The notes: generated by a model from the sequence alone, not told the origin. A stretch of 64,000 nucleotides of DNA from an uncultured Fidelibacterota bacterium (GCA_902581045.1 CACHMU010000001.1:1-64000); one strand, 5' to 3'; positions 1 through 9,565 are shown, counted from the stretch's first letter. Numbers and translations are program-made.

Positions 1-1
1 T

Positions 2-670
2 GATTGGATGCCAATCAATGAAAAAAATATTTGTTATAAAGCATATTCCTTTTTAAAAAAAGAATTTAACCAAATCAAAGGTGTTTCAATAAAAATTAAT
101 AAAAACATTCCTGTTGGGTCTGGTTTAGGAGGAGGTTCTTCAAATTGCGCTGTAGTCTTAAAAGGACTTAATTCCTTATATAATCTTGGCTTAGATAATA
201 ATAATTTGCAAAAGATTGCACTTAAACTTGGAGCAGATGTTCCTTTTTTTATTAAAGGTGGTGTTCAATTAGGAGAAGGTATAGGAGAAAAGCTAACTAA
301 AATAAAAAATTCAATTCAAGGATACTATTTATTAATTATGCCGGAGATTAGAATCGATACACATTGGGCATATTCTCAAATCAAAAAAAAATTGAATTAT
401 GGTCAGAATTTATCTAACTTCGCAGGCTTTTTAGATGGGGATTTTTCCTCGCCAAAGTTTTTTGAGAATGATTTTGAACGAATTGTGATTCCTGCATATC
501 CAGAAATTGGAAGAATAAAGAAAAAAATTCTTGAATTTGGAGCTTTATTTTCCAGTTTGTCGGGTAGTGGTTCGACTGTGTATGGAATTTTTAACGATGA
601 AGCTATTGCAAAAGATGCTGAGTTATTTTTTCGAAATTCTCATAACACCATCTTATCTAAGCCGAAATAA
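2..670 (+). CDS. ispE: 4-diphosphocytidyl-2-C-methyl-D-erythritol kinase, 5' end cut by window
   Basis: GHMP-family kinase that phosphorylates CDP-methylerythritol in the cytoplasmic MEP pathway of isoprenoid synthesis. The reading frame is open to the window edge (Asp-Trp precede the first visible Met), so about 60 N-terminal residues are missing from the usual length of about 280. The visible part has the GHMP ATP-binding loop PVGSGLGGGSSN near residue 36, the LGADVPFF segment, and the C-terminal glycine-rich SLSGSGSTVYG motif. It heads a run with tRNA-Gln, prs, rplY and pth, the ispE-prs-rplY-pth order found in many bacteria. The same pathway's dxr lies about 29 kb away. The identification is secure; only the start is unseen. 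Confidence 0.93.
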   Translation, partial: DWMPINEKNICYKAYSFLKKEFNQIKGVSIKINKNIPVGSGLGGGSSNCAVVLKGLNSLYNLGLDNNNLQKIALKLGADVPFFIKGGVQLGEGIGEKLTKIKNSIQGYYLLIMPEIRIDTHWAYSQIKKKLNYGQNLSNFAGFLDGDFSSPKFFENDFERIVIPAYPEIGRIKKKILEFGALFSSLSGSGSTVYGIFNDEAIAKDAELFFRNSHNTILSKPK

Positions 671-714
671 TTTTTTGAATCACATAGAGATATTAATCAT
701 TAAAAATAAATGAT

Positions 715-785
715 TGGGGCGTCGTCTAATGGTAGGACACCGGGTTTTGGTCCCGGCGGTTGGGGTTCGAGTCCCTACGCCCCAG
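715..785 (+). tRNA. tRNA-Gln (anticodon TTG)
   Basis: A full cloverleaf can be drawn by eye. The 7-bp acceptor stem pairs TGGGGCG (715-721) with CGCCCCA (778-784). The anticodon stem is CCGGG/CCCGG with loop TTTTGGT, giving TTG at 747-749. The T-arm has GGTTCGAGTCC. The discriminator base is G785 and the 3' CCA is not encoded. The U1-A72 first pair is typical of bacterial tRNA-Gln. It sits between ispE and prs on the same strand and is probably co-transcribed. Confidence 0.97.
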
Positions 786-811
786 CATTATTGAAGAGTT
801 ATTAAAAGTTT

Positions 812-1756
812 ATGGATAAACAACTAAAAATATTTTCTGGTAGAAGTAACCCTATATTAGCAAAGAAAATTGCAGATTCTTTAGGCCAGAATCTTGGCGA
901 TATTACAATTAAAACATTTGCTGATGGAGAATTATGGATCAAATTTGAAGAAAATATCCGTGGAACCGATGTTTTTATAATTCAGCCAACAAATAGTCCA
1001 GGTGACAACATTATTGAATTAGCTTTGCTGATAGATGCTGCTGTTCGGGCATCTGCTAAAACTGTAACTGCTGTAATACCATATTTTGGTTATGGCCGTC
1101 AAGACCGTAAAGATAATCCAAGAGTACCTATTTCATCAAGAGTCATGGTTGATATGGTCACAGCAACAGGCGCAAATAGAATTATAACAATGGATCTACA
1201 TTCCACTCAAATTCAAGGATTTGCGACTATTCCCTTTGATCATCTTTATAGTAGAATGGTTTTGTTAGATGCAATAAGGGATCTTGCTCTCAACCCAGAT
1301 AATTCTGTTGTTTTATCTCCTGACGTTGGCTCAGCAAGAATGAGTCAAGCTTATGCTAAAAGGTTAGGAATGCATTTTGCATTGATTGATAAAAGACGTT
1401 ATGCTCCGAATAAAGCTGAAATAGTTCATTTGATTGGTGATTTAAAGGGTAAAGATGTACTAATTATTGATGATATGATAGATACAGCTGGGACAACTGT
1501 TAATGCTGCCAATGCTGCTAAAGAGAATGGAGCTAATAGTGTTACTGCTGTAGCTACTCATGCACTACTTTCTGGTCCAGCAATTGAGAGGATAAAAAAA
1601 TCTGCTATTGGGAAAATTATTGTTACTGATACCTTATCCATACCTGATGAAAAAAAATTAGATAATATGGAAATTGTAACTGTTGCTAATGTTTTTGGGG
1701 AAGCAATTAAAAGAGTGTTTGAAGGGAAATCAGTTAGTGCTTTATTTGAATTTTAA
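812..1756 (+). CDS. prs: ribose-phosphate pyrophosphokinase (PRPP synthetase)
   Basis: Makes 5-phosphoribosyl-1-pyrophosphate from ribose-5-phosphate and ATP, the cytoplasmic precursor for purines, pyrimidines, NAD, His and Trp. The 314-residue length is typical for class I enzymes. Visible motifs are RQDRK (96-100, ATP flexible loop), DLHSTQIQGF (128-137, catalytic His130 and metal site) and the PRPP-binding loop VLIIDDMIDTAGTT (216-229). It starts with ATG 27 nt after the tRNA-Gln gene and is followed after 15 nt by rplY, so it belongs to the housekeeping operon. No anomalies. Confidence 0.98.
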   Translation: MDKQLKIFSGRSNPILAKKIADSLGQNLGDITIKTFADGELWIKFEENIRGTDVFIIQPTNSPGDNIIELALLIDAAVRASAKTVTAVIPYFGYGRQDRKDNPRVPISSRVMVDMVTATGANRIITMDLHSTQIQGFATIPFDHLYSRMVLLDAIRDLALNPDNSVVLSPDVGSARMSQAYAKRLGMHFALIDKRRYAPNKAEIVHLIGDLKGKDVLIIDDMIDTAGTTVNAANAAKENGANSVTAVATHALLSGPAIERIKKSAIGKIIVTDTLSIPDEKKLDNMEIVTVANVFGEAIKRVFEGKSVSALFEF

Positions 1757-1771
1757 TTAAAGGTAAATGAA

Positions 1772-2479
1772 ATGGCATCTTATTTTAAACTTATATTAGA
1801 AGAAAGAAAAAACATGGGAGGTAGTTCTGCGCGCGGGTTAAGAAGGAATGGAAAAATCCCTGTAAATTATTATTATAAAGATCAGGATAATCTAAATTTT
1901 ATAATTGATCAAAAAGTACTTCATCAAGCGATTCAGACTGGTCAACATGTATTTGAAATTTCAATAAATGACGAGACAGTATATGTTATGATAAAAGACG
2001 CACAGTACAATCCTATCACAGAACAAGTCATACATATAGATTTGATGCGAGTTCGAAGAACAGAAAAAATGACTTTTTCTCTTCCAATTGTTTTGGAAGG
2101 TGTTGCCGCTGGATCTGTTGAGGGTGGAATTGTAACGCAAGCAGCGACCTCTATTGATATAGAATGTTTTCCAACCAATGTTCCAGAAAGTCTAATAGTT
2201 GATATATCTGGATTAGAATTAAATAGTGTTATTTCAGCTGCTGAAATTGATTTGCCAGAGGATGTTTCATTGGTTTCGTCTGAACAAACTACAATTGCAT
2301 CTTGTAACCCACCAAAAGTTGAAGCGGAACCAGAGCCAGAGGAACTTGAAGGAGATGAAGAAGATATGGAAGGAGAAGGTGAAGGTGAGGCTCCAAAGGC
2401 AGAGGGAGAAGGTGAGGCTCCAAAGGCAGAGGGAGAAGGCGAAGCTCAAAAAGATAATGAAAGTGATAGCCAAGATTAA
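1772..2479 (+). CDS. rplY: 50S ribosomal protein L25 / general stress protein Ctc
   Basis: 5S rRNA-binding protein of the large ribosomal subunit, long TL5/CTC form. Residues 1-95 form the L25 domain (start ASYFKLILEERKNMGGSSARGLRRNGKIP). Residues about 100-185 match the TL5-type C-terminal beta domain (GVAAGSVEGGIVTQ). The last 45 residues are an acidic low-complexity tail with repeats of the type EGEGEAPKA, encoded by a 27-nt tandem repeat. The 235-residue length is normal for the long form, apart from the tail. It lies between prs and pth, the common rplY-pth pairing. The tail is probably disordered; its role is unknown. Confidence 0.96.
   Translation: MASYFKLILEERKNMGGSSARGLRRNGKIPVNYYYKDQDNLNFIIDQKVLHQAIQTGQHVFEISINDETVYVMIKDAQYNPITEQVIHIDLMRVRRTEKMTFSLPIVLEGVAAGSVEGGIVTQAATSIDIECFPTNVPESLIVDISGLELNSVISAAEIDLPEDVSLVSSEQTTIASCNPPKVEAEPEPEELEGDEEDMEGEGEGEAPKAEGEGEAPKAEGEGEAQKDNESDSQD
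2384..2452 (+). repeat. 27-nt tandem repeat coding the acidic tail of L25
   Basis: Two identical consecutive 27-nt copies (2384-2410 and 2411-2437) are followed by a degraded 15-nt partial copy (2438-2452). The unit length is a multiple of three, so copy-number changes keep the rplY frame and would only change tail length by nine residues (GEAPKAEGE register). Confidence 0.9.
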
Positions 2480-2501
2480 TTTTGGCTCTGAGAAAATAAC
2501 T

Positions 2502-3056
2502 ATGATTTCTTTTGTTGGTTTAGGTAACCCAGGTGATAAATACCAAAATACAAAACATAATGCAGGTTTTTGGGTTTTAGATGAGCTTTCAAGGCGATGG
2601 AAAACAGTTTTTAAACCTGGGAATGGGGAATATTTTTTTGTTGAGAATAAAACACAAAATATTCTTTTGATTAAACCATCAACTGGAATGAATTCAAGCG
2701 GGATAGCAGTAAAAGATATAATTAAGAAGTGGAAAATAAACTTATCTGATTTACATATTATTTTTGATGATGTTGATTTACCTCTTGGTAAAATTCGTTT
2801 ACGCCCAAAAGGTGGCGATGGGTGCCATAGAGGGATGGAATCTGTTATTTATCATTTAGGGAATAATCAATTTCCTAGAATTCGATTTGGGATTGCAACT
2901 AATGATAGATTACGTCCGGCAGAAAAATATGTTTTAAAATCCTTTAATAAGAAGGATCAGTTATTAGCTAACGAAATGATAGTCAAGGCAGCAGATGCTG
3001 CAGAATCAATAATTTTTAACGGTATGGCTAAAACTATGAATCAGTATAATGCTTAA
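2502..3056 (+). CDS. pth: peptidyl-tRNA hydrolase
   Basis: Releases tRNA from prematurely dropped peptidyl-tRNA. The protein begins MISFVGLGNPGDKYQNTKHNAG: the GLGNPG motif at 6-11 and catalytic His19 fall where the family has them. KPSTGMNSSG and FDDVDLPLGKIRLRPKGGDGCHRG follow in order, and the 184-residue length is typical. The reading frame is open well upstream inside rplY, but the ATG at 2502 is preferred because family homology starts there and it follows the rplY stop by 22 nt. The upstream extension would be a lysine/arginine-rich shadow of the L25 tail. Confidence 0.97.
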   Translation: MISFVGLGNPGDKYQNTKHNAGFWVLDELSRRWKTVFKPGNGEYFFVENKTQNILLIKPSTGMNSSGIAVKDIIKKWKINLSDLHIIFDDVDLPLGKIRLRPKGGDGCHRGMESVIYHLGNNQFPRIRFGIATNDRLRPAEKYVLKSFNKKDQLLANEMIVKAADAAESIIFNGMAKTMNQYNA

Positions 3057-3079
3057 AAAAATATAAAGGTTAAATAAAT

Positions 3080-5218
3080 ATGATTTCTTTTGAATTACTT
3101 GTCATTGGCTCTGGAGTGTTTGCAATTCTCTTTGCATTTTGGAAGACCAGTTGGATTAATAAACAAGATCAAGGTACAGAAAAAATGCAAAATATTGGCG
3201 CTAGTATATCAGATGGAGCTATGTCTTTTCTGAAAGCGGAATACAGAGTGTTAAGTGTTTTTGTTTTTATTGTTGCAGTTTTGCTTGGGGTTGCAAACCA
3301 AGGCAATGATAGTTCCAGTTCTTTAGTAGCATTATCATTTGTTATTGGAGCTTTGGCTTCTGCCTTAGCAGGCTTTATAGGTATGCGAGTTGCAACAAAA
3401 GCTAACAATCGAACTACTCATGCTGCAAGGACCGGTCTCGCTCCTGCATTAAATATCGCATTTACTGGTGGGTCAGTTATGGGCTTGTCTGTTGTTGGAT
3501 TAGGAGTTTTAGGACTTAGCACATTATTTATTTTTTATCAATCTTACTTTGATTCAAATTATGGAAGAATTCTTACAGTCATTTCTGGGTTTTCTTTAGG
3601 TGCATCTTCAATTGCATTATTTGCTAGAGTAGGTGGAGGAATCTATACAAAAGCAGCTGATGTTGGTGCGGACCTAGTTGGAAAAGTTGAGGCTGGTATT
3701 CCTGAGGACCATCCACTTAATCCTGCCACAATTGCTGATAATGTTGGAGATAATGTTGGAGATGTTGCAGGTATGGGTGCTGATTTATTTGAATCTTACG
3801 TCGGCTCAATTATTGGGTCCATGGTTTTAGGAGCAAGTATACTAGTTGCAGGTTCTTTTGAAATAAATTTTGTTACCTTACCCCTTACAATTGCCGCTTC
3901 AGGTATAATTGTATCCATCCTTGGTACATTTATGGTTTCAGTCAAAGAAGGGGGAGATCCGCAAAGAGCATTAAATATTGGTGAATTCGGTTCTTCTGCT
4001 ATTATGGTTGCAATAATGTACTTTTTGATAAATAATCTGCTACCAGCATCATTTCAACTTAATAACATAGAATATACTAGAATGGGTGTCTTTTTTGCGT
4101 CCACAATTGGGTTGTTAGCTGGATTAGGTATAGGTCTTATTACTGAGCATTATACAGGGACTAATACAGGTCCAACTAATTCAATAACCAGGCAATCATT
4201 AACTGGTCCAGCAACAAATATTATTGCAGGGCTAGGAGTTGGAATGCAATCGACTGCGTTTCCTATATTAATTATTGCTGCTGGAATAATGGGAGCATAT
4301 CATTTTGCTGGATTATATGGAATTGCTATGGCAGCATTGGGTATGTTAGCTAATACAGGAATTCAACTAGCTGTAGATGCGTATGGTCCAATTTCTGATA
4401 ATGCTGGAGGTATAGCGGAAATGGCTGAGCTGCCAAAAGAAGTACGTGAACGTACTGACAAATTAGACGCAGTAGGAAATACAACGGCAGCTATAGGTAA
4501 AGGATTTGCTATTGGTTCTGCAGCGTTAACTGCACTGGCACTTTTTTCTGCATATATGGTACAAACGGGAATCAGTAAAATTGATATTTCAAATCCCATG
4601 GTAATGGCAGGACTTTTTGTTGGTGGAATGTTACCTTTCCTATTTTCTTCAATGGCAATGAATGCTGTTGGTCGTGCTGCAATGGCAATGATTGAGGAAG
4701 TTCGACGACAATTTAAATCTATACCTGAATTATCAAAAGCTTTAGCTATAATGAACAAATATAAAGACGGTGATAAGTGGACTGATGATGATAAAAAAAC
4801 GTTTGAAGAGGCTGATGGCAAGGCAGAATATGGGAAGTGTGTTGAAATTTCTACAACTTCAGCGATTAGAGAAATGGTTTTTCCCGGTATTCTTGCAATA
4901 TTATCACCAGTTACTGTTGGCTTTATTTTTGGTCCAGAAACTTTAGGGGGTCTGCTTGCCGGGGTTACTGTTTCAGGTGTATTAATGGCTATTTTTCAAT
5001 CAAATGCTGGTGGCGCTTGGGATAATGCAAAAAAAATGATTGAAGAAGGAATAAATGTTGATGGGGTTTTGCATGGTAAAGGCTCAGATGCGCATAAAGC
5101 AGCAGTTGTAGGAGACACAGTTGGTGATCCTTTTAAAGACACTTCTGGTCCGTCACTAAATATTTTAATCAAACTTATGTCTGTGGTATCATTAGTAATT
5201 GCACCATTGATTGTATAA
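3080..5218 (+). CDS. hppA: K+-dependent type membrane-bound pyrophosphatase (ion-pumping)
   Basis: Integral membrane PPase that couples PPi hydrolysis to H+ and/or Na+ export. The 712 residues hold about 16 hydrophobic segments. The catalytic loop has the signature [19 protein letters not shown] and [21 protein letters not shown], and the C-terminal part has [19 protein letters not shown]. At the known K+-dependence position the sequence is [11 protein letters not shown], with Ala470 where K+-independent enzymes carry Lys, so K+-dependence is predicted (established rule for this family). Na+ versus H+ specificity cannot be settled by eye. It sits between pth and rpsF in a translation operon, which is an unusual place; it could remove PPi made by prs and tRNA charging. 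Confidence 0.96.
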   Translation: MISFELLVIGSGVFAILFAFWKTSWINKQDQGTEKMQNIGASISDGAMSFLKAEYRVLSVFVFIVAVLLGVANQGNDSSSSLVALSFVIGALASALAGFIGMRVATKANNRTTHAARTGLAPALNIAFTGGSVMGLSVVGLGVLGLSTLFIFYQSYFDSNYGRILTVISGFSLGASSIALFARVGGGIYTKAADVGADLVGKVEAGIPEDHPLNPATIADNVGDNVGDVAGMGADLFESYVGSIIGSMVLGASILVAGSFEINFVTLPLTIAASGIIVSILGTFMVSVKEGGDPQRALNIGEFGSSAIMVAIMYFLINNLLPASFQLNNIEYTRMGVFFASTIGLLAGLGIGLITEHYTGTNTGPTNSITRQSLTGPATNIIAGLGVGMQSTAFPILIIAAGIMGAYHFAGLYGIAMAALGMLANTGIQLAVDAYGPISDNAGGIAEMAELPKEVRERTDKLDAVGNTTAAIGKGFAIGSAALTALALFSAYMVQTGISKIDISNPMVMAGLFVGGMLPFLFSSMAMNAVGRAAMAMIEEVRRQFKSIPELSKALAIMNKYKDGDKWTDDDKKTFEEADGKAEYGKCVEISTTSAIREMVFPGILAILSPVTVGFIFGPETLGGLLAGVTVSGVLMAIFQSNAGGAWDNAKKMIEEGINVDGVLHGKGSDAHKAAVVGDTVGDPFKDTSGPSLNILIKLMSVVSLVIAPLIV

Positions 5219-5235
5219 TAATTTAGGAGTTATTT

Positions 5236-5670
5236 ATGAGGTATTATGAAAGTTTATATATTATTAATCCCAATTATGAACAAAATCTTATTAATAAGAT
5301 TATGAAAGAAATTGAGGAAAAATGTGCTAATCTAAAATTTAAAATAATAAATCATAATATTTGGGGGAAAAAAAGATTAGCATATAACATTGATAAACAT
5401 AAATATGGATCATTTATACTTTTACATTTTGAAACTTCCGAAATTAATAGTTTAAAAGACTATGACAGATTTATGATTTTGCATAATAATGTTCTTAGAA
5501 ATCAAACGATACTATTAAATGAAAAACCCGAGGCTTTTAGTTCTGAAGACATTGAAGAAGAAAGTGCTGCTGTTGATTCTGTAGAAAGTAATGATTTAAC
5601 TAAAGAGCCGAAAAAAAATAAAGATCAGAACTCAGGAGAGTCAACAGATAAAGTAGAGGTAAAGGAGTAA
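5236..5670 (+). CDS. rpsF: 30S ribosomal protein S6
   Basis: Small-subunit protein that binds 16S rRNA with S18. Residues 1-95 are a standard S6 fold (MRYYESLYIINPNYEQ, then WGKKRLAYNIDKHKYGSFILLHFE). Residues after about 100 form an acidic, Ser/Glu/Lys-rich tail similar in style to the tail of L25 in the same operon. It is preceded by TTTAGGAG and followed within 3 nt by rpsR. The usual ssb gene between rpsF and rpsR is absent. The call is secure. Confidence 0.96.
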   Translation: MRYYESLYIINPNYEQNLINKIMKEIEEKCANLKFKIINHNIWGKKRLAYNIDKHKYGSFILLHFETSEINSLKDYDRFMILHNNVLRNQTILLNEKPEAFSSEDIEEESAAVDSVESNDLTKEPKKNKDQNSGESTDKVEVKE

Positions 5671-5673
5671 TCA

Positions 5674-5907
5674 ATGGCATTTCAAAGCAGAAAAAAATAT
5701 TGTTATTTTAAAGAAAATGGGATTACTGAAATTGATTATAAAGATGTAAAACTCTTAAAACGGTTTGTTACAGACCAGGGCAAAATAATGCCTAGGCGAA
5801 TCACTGGCACTAGCTCTAAAATGCACCGAAAAATGGTGAGAGCCGTTAAGAGAGCGCGTAATATAGCACTTATGCCATACACAAATATTAGTTCGGAGTC
5901 TAAATAA
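5674..5907 (+). CDS. rpsR: 30S ribosomal protein S18
   Basis: 77-residue S6 partner in the 30S platform. It contains the family core [49 protein letters not shown] (residues about 21-70). Only one cysteine (Cys10) remains near the N-terminus ([10 protein letters not shown]), so this looks like the non-zinc version. Its stop codon overlaps the rplI start by one base (TAATG), implying translational coupling. Confidence 0.97.
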   Translation: MAFQSRKKYCYFKENGITEIDYKDVKLLKRFVTDQGKIMPRRITGTSSKMHRKMVRAVKRARNIALMPYTNISSESK

Positions 5908-6350
5908 TGGAAATAATTTTATTAGAAGATGTTGCTTCTCTTGGTAATGCTGGAGAGATAGTTAACGTAAAACCTGGGTATGCTAGGAATTTTTTATTTT
6001 CTCACGGTTTAGCTGTTAGATCTTCAAAACGCAATAGAGCCATGATAAATGAGAAAAAAGCTGCAATTAAAGCTCGGACTAATCGAGAAGCTAAAGTTTT
6101 TGAAGAATTGTTATCAAAATTGAAAAAAATTGAGATTACAATTGAAGTCGAAGTTGGCGAAGACGAAAAGCTATTTGGTTCTGTGACTAATAAAGATATC
6201 CATAAAGCAATATTGGAAAAAGGTATTGAAATTGAACGGAATTCAATCGAGCTTGAGGTACCAATCAAATCATTAGGTATTTACGATGTAAACGTAAATA
6301 TTGCTAAAGGACTAAGTGAAAAGATAAAAGTTTATGTAATTCAAGCTTAA
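5907..6350 (+). CDS. rplI: 50S ribosomal protein L9
   Basis: Large-subunit protein with the typical two-domain architecture. The N-terminal rRNA-binding domain ([30 protein letters not shown]) is joined by a long basic helix (about 40-75) to a C-terminal domain (GSVTNKDIHKAIL...). The length, 147 residues, is normal. The start overlaps the rpsR stop by one base. It is the last gene of the housekeeping operon and is followed by a hairpin with a T-run. Confidence 0.97.
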   Translation: MEIILLEDVASLGNAGEIVNVKPGYARNFLFSHGLAVRSSKRNRAMINEKKAAIKARTNREAKVFEELLSKLKKIEITIEVEVGEDEKLFGSVTNKDIHKAILEKGIEIERNSIELEVPIKSLGIYDVNVNIAKGLSEKIKVYVIQA

Positions 6351-6372
6351 TAATTAATCGATAAAAATATTG

Positions 6373-6407
6373 GCCCCTTTATGATATTAATTCAATTGGG
6401 GCTTTTT
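6373..6407 (+). terminator. rho-independent terminator after rplI
   Basis: GCCCC (6373-6377) pairs with GGGGC (6398-6402), followed at once by TTTTT. The stem is short and the loop is about 20 nt and AT-rich, so it is a modest terminator. Its position, between the rplI stop and priA, fits the end of the operon. Confidence 0.6.
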
Positions 6408-6452
6408 ATTTTCTGTAGATTCTATAATTAATCTTCAAAATAATTATTGAAT

Positions 6453-8675
6453 ATGTTTGCTGATATATCATTCCCAATATCAAGTTATCAGATATTTTCA
6501 TATAAAATTCCAATTAAAATAAAGAATAAATTAAAGATTGGAATGCGTGTTAAAGCTCCACTTGGTTCAAGGGTTGTCCAGGGCATAGTAGTTGATATAA
6601 AACCTAAAATAGATTTTAAAGGCCAATTACGATCAATTAAATCATTAGTTGATGATAAACCAGTTCTAAACAAAGATCTTTGGGGACTGATTAAGTGGTT
6701 ATCAGGATATTATAATACTCCGATTGGGGTTGTTGCAAAAGCAGTTTTACCTGAAAGTTTTTCAACAAAATATAAATTAAAAACCCAATTATATGTTCAA
6801 GCTGTCAATAAAAACAAAATATCATTAAATCGAGCTAAAGCACAAATTTTAATTTATAATTATCTTAAATCAAAAAAATCAATGGTGCCAGTCCAATCTT
6901 TAGCTGAATTATGTTCAAGCCCAACCAATGTGTGTAGAAAGTTATTTGAAAAAGGTTATGTAAAATTAATTGAAAAGGAAATTGTTCCAGATCTTGATGG
7001 AATAATGCTGAAATCAATTGATAAAAAAATCAAATATACCAACTATCAAAAGTCAGCAATAAATAATGTTTGCTCATCAATAGATAAAAATAAGTTTAGT
7101 CCTTTTCTACTACATGGAATCACTGGTAGTGGAAAAACAGAAATATATATTGAAGCAGCTCGACATGCTATCAGCCAAAATAAAACAGTTTTAATATTAT
7201 TACCTGAAATTGCTTTAACACCTCAGATTGCAGGTCGATTTAAAGCTATTTTTAAAGATTCAGTTGCTCTATGGCATTCTAGATTAACTAAGTCTGCCCG
7301 ATTATGGACATGGAAGAAAATTTGTTCACAGGAATACAAAATTGTAATAGGGGCACGTTCAGCTATTTTTTCTCCACTTAATAATGTTGGATTAATTATT
7401 GTTGATGAAGAACAAGAAAATTCATATAAACAAGATTCACCAGAACCAAGATATCACGCTAGAGATGTTGCTTTAATGAGAGGAAAAATAAATAATTCAA
7501 CCGTATTGTTATGTAGCGCAACTCCTAGTTTAGAATCATATTATAACTATATTACTAAAAAATTTAATTATCTTTATCTACCTGAACGAGTTGCAGGAGC
7601 AGCCTATCCTAAAATTCATATTGTTGATATGATTAATGAATCTAAAGAAAACGAAAATTATGGTGAACTATTTTCAAAATTATTAATTAAAAAAATAGAG
7701 AAACGATTATTAAAAAATGAGCAAACTATTTTATTACATAATCGACGTGGGTTTTCACCTATAATAAAATGTTATGATTGTGGTGAAATATATTTATGCC
7801 CACATTGTAAAATTGCATTAACCTATCACAAGTATGGTAGTTTTCTACAATGTCACTTTTGTAATTACATTAATGAATCTATTCCAAAAAAATGTAATAA
7901 GTGTTCTAGTTATAATATTGAACTGAGTGGCACTGGTACACAAAAGGTTGAAGATTTATTGATTGAGAAATTCTCAAATGCAAATATTGCACGGTTAGAT
8001 ACTGATGTAGCAAAATCTAGGAAATCAGTTACTGATACTCTTCAAAATTTTTCAAAAGGGGAAATTGATATTTTATTAGGGACACAAATGATAGCGAAAG
8101 GTCTAGATTTTGAAAATGTAACTCTTGTAGGAATAATTAATGCTGATACAGGTCTGTATTTGCCAGATTTTAGATCTAGTGAAAAAGTTTTTCAATTAAT
8201 TTATCAAGCAGCAGGCAGATCCGGTCGTGGCAAAATCGCTGGTGAAGTAGTTGTACAGTCATACAATATAGATAATCCTGTAATTCAAGCAGCAGCGAAT
8301 CTTGAACTTGAAGAATATTATAAAATTATTTTGGAGGAAAGGAAATCATTGGATTATCCACCATATAGTTGGATGGTTAGATTGGAAATTAGAGGGCGGA
8401 ATAGAAAACAACTCGAATCGTCGATGAAAATTTTTAATGATGGTTTTAAAAATATTCCAAGAGGAATTCAAAAGCTTGGACCCTCATTTTGCTATAGAGA
8501 AAAATTAAAAGACCAATATAGAATGCAAATTGTTTTAAAATCAAAAAAGAAATCTGATCCTACAGGAATGAGGCTTCATAAATATTATAAGGCACATTTA
8601 AAAAATAAACAAAATAGATTTTTAAATAATAAAACAAGATTAATTGTGGATGTAAACCCTGTGTCATTATTATGA
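6453..8675 (+). CDS. priA: primosomal protein N' (replication restart helicase PriA)
   Basis: Superfamily 2 3'-to-5' helicase that recognises stalled forks and reloads the replicative helicase. The 740 residues show an N-terminal 3'BD domain (MFADISFPISSYQIFSYKIP), Walker A GITGSGKTEIY, Walker B VDEEQE, and the zinc-binding cysteine clusters (CYDCGEIYLCPHC, CHFCNYI, CNKCSSYN) inserted between helicase lobes. GTQMIAKGLDFENVTLVGI and the QAAGRSGRG motif VI follow. An in-frame TTG lies six bases upstream (6447), but ATG at 6453 matches the family start. The downstream gene overlaps by four bases. Confidence 0.97.
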   Translation: MFADISFPISSYQIFSYKIPIKIKNKLKIGMRVKAPLGSRVVQGIVVDIKPKIDFKGQLRSIKSLVDDKPVLNKDLWGLIKWLSGYYNTPIGVVAKAVLPESFSTKYKLKTQLYVQAVNKNKISLNRAKAQILIYNYLKSKKSMVPVQSLAELCSSPTNVCRKLFEKGYVKLIEKEIVPDLDGIMLKSIDKKIKYTNYQKSAINNVCSSIDKNKFSPFLLHGITGSGKTEIYIEAARHAISQNKTVLILLPEIALTPQIAGRFKAIFKDSVALWHSRLTKSARLWTWKKICSQEYKIVIGARSAIFSPLNNVGLIIVDEEQENSYKQDSPEPRYHARDVALMRGKINNSTVLLCSATPSLESYYNYITKKFNYLYLPERVAGAAYPKIHIVDMINESKENENYGELFSKLLIKKIEKRLLKNEQTILLHNRRGFSPIIKCYDCGEIYLCPHCKIALTYHKYGSFLQCHFCNYINESIPKKCNKCSSYNIELSGTGTQKVEDLLIEKFSNANIARLDTDVAKSRKSVTDTLQNFSKGEIDILLGTQMIAKGLDFENVTLVGIINADTGLYLPDFRSSEKVFQLIYQAAGRSGRGKIAGEVVVQSYNIDNPVIQAAANLELEEYYKIILEERKSLDYPPYSWMVRLEIRGRNRKQLESSMKIFNDGFKNIPRGIQKLGPSFCYREKLKDQYRMQIVLKSKKKSDPTGMRLHKYYKAHLKNKQNRFLNNKTRLIVDVNPVSLL

Positions 8676-9565
8676 AAAATAAAATAAGAATAATTTTTAT
8701 TTTTATTTCATCCGTTGCTTTATCTCAATCATCATTTAATGGAATTAATAATTGGTTTCAGGTCAATTCAGTTAGTTTTGCAGGTGGTGGTTATCTTTCA
8801 TCTTTTAGAAATGATTTAAGAAATCCAGCGATGATAGCTGATTCAAATAGGGTTTTTAATGTTGATTATATAAAATATCCAGCTGGTATAAATAGTCAAT
8901 CATTAATAGCAAACACAATCATTAATAAACACTATGTTGGGTTTAAAATCAGTCGTACAAGTTATGGAGTATTTTCTGAGCGAGATTATAATAATCAAAA
9001 AACCGGTGATTATACGGCTGGGGATTTACACTTTCAGGTAGGTTATGCAAAACCAACTATGAATAATAAATTGTTTATCGGAGTAAATACAGGATTGTTT
9101 TTAAGTCAGATACAATCATTTAATGCTAGAGCAATTACAATCTCTCCAGGAATTGTATTTAAATCACAAACAGTTAAAATTGGTTTAACTTTTCAAAATT
9201 ATGGTAAGGTTTTTAGTTCTTATACCAGCACCAAAGAGAATCTGCCAATCAGTAGAGTGTTTTCTCTTGCTGGATATATACCTTCTACAAGAATAGAGAT
9301 GGAATATGATTATATATCTATGGGAGTTGAAAATATTTCTAAAATATCAGGAATAATAAAATTTGAAAATAATATAATTTTAAAAGCTGGAACATCTTCT
9401 AATAGATATAATCAAAAAATAGATAGCTCAATATTTAGTAATATCTTTTCAGACCTAGGTATAGGTTTGGCTTATGAGATGGATGAAATAATCATAGATA
9501 TAGGAAGCTATTCATATGGTCCGGGAGGCTATATATTTGGTATAGGTTTCTCATCAAAATTTTGA
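8672..9565 (+). CDS. PorV/PorQ-like outer-membrane beta-barrel protein
   Basis: Predicted outer-membrane protein of 297 residues. It has a signal peptide (MKNKIRIIFIFISSVALSQ, cleavage near residue 19) and then alternating beta-strand patterns typical of a barrel, ending in a Phe (GIGFSSKF). The early segment SFAGGGYLSSFRNDLRNPAMIADS resembles the PorV/PorQ (FadL-like) family common in the FCB group, where PorV shuttles type IX secretion substrates. I see no type IX genes or target C-terminal domains here, so a specific role is not claimed. Its ATG overlaps the priA stop (ATGA), so the two are probably co-translated. Confidence 0.6.
   Translation: MKNKIRIIFIFISSVALSQSSFNGINNWFQVNSVSFAGGGYLSSFRNDLRNPAMIADSNRVFNVDYIKYPAGINSQSLIANTIINKHYVGFKISRTSYGVFSERDYNNQKTGDYTAGDLHFQVGYAKPTMNNKLFIGVNTGLFLSQIQSFNARAITISPGIVFKSQTVKIGLTFQNYGKVFSSYTSTKENLPISRVFSLAGYIPSTRIEMEYDYISMGVENISKISGIIKFENNIILKAGTSSNRYNQKIDSSIFSNIFSDLGIGLAYEMDEIIIDIGSYSYGPGGYIFGIGFSSKF

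Noticed and set aside
2226..2501. Upstream extension of pth with Lys/Arg/Gln-rich repeats
   Set aside because: It is the +1 frame shadow of the rplY tail repeat; pth homology begins at the ATG at 2502.
4363..4821. Minus-strand open frame opposite hppA
   Set aside because: Antisense shadow of an Ala/Gly-rich membrane protein; no ribosome-binding site or family match.
8672..9565. Evidence for a type IX secretion system from the PorV-like protein
   Set aside because: No other Por/Spr genes and no C-terminal sorting domains were seen in the exported proteins of this window.
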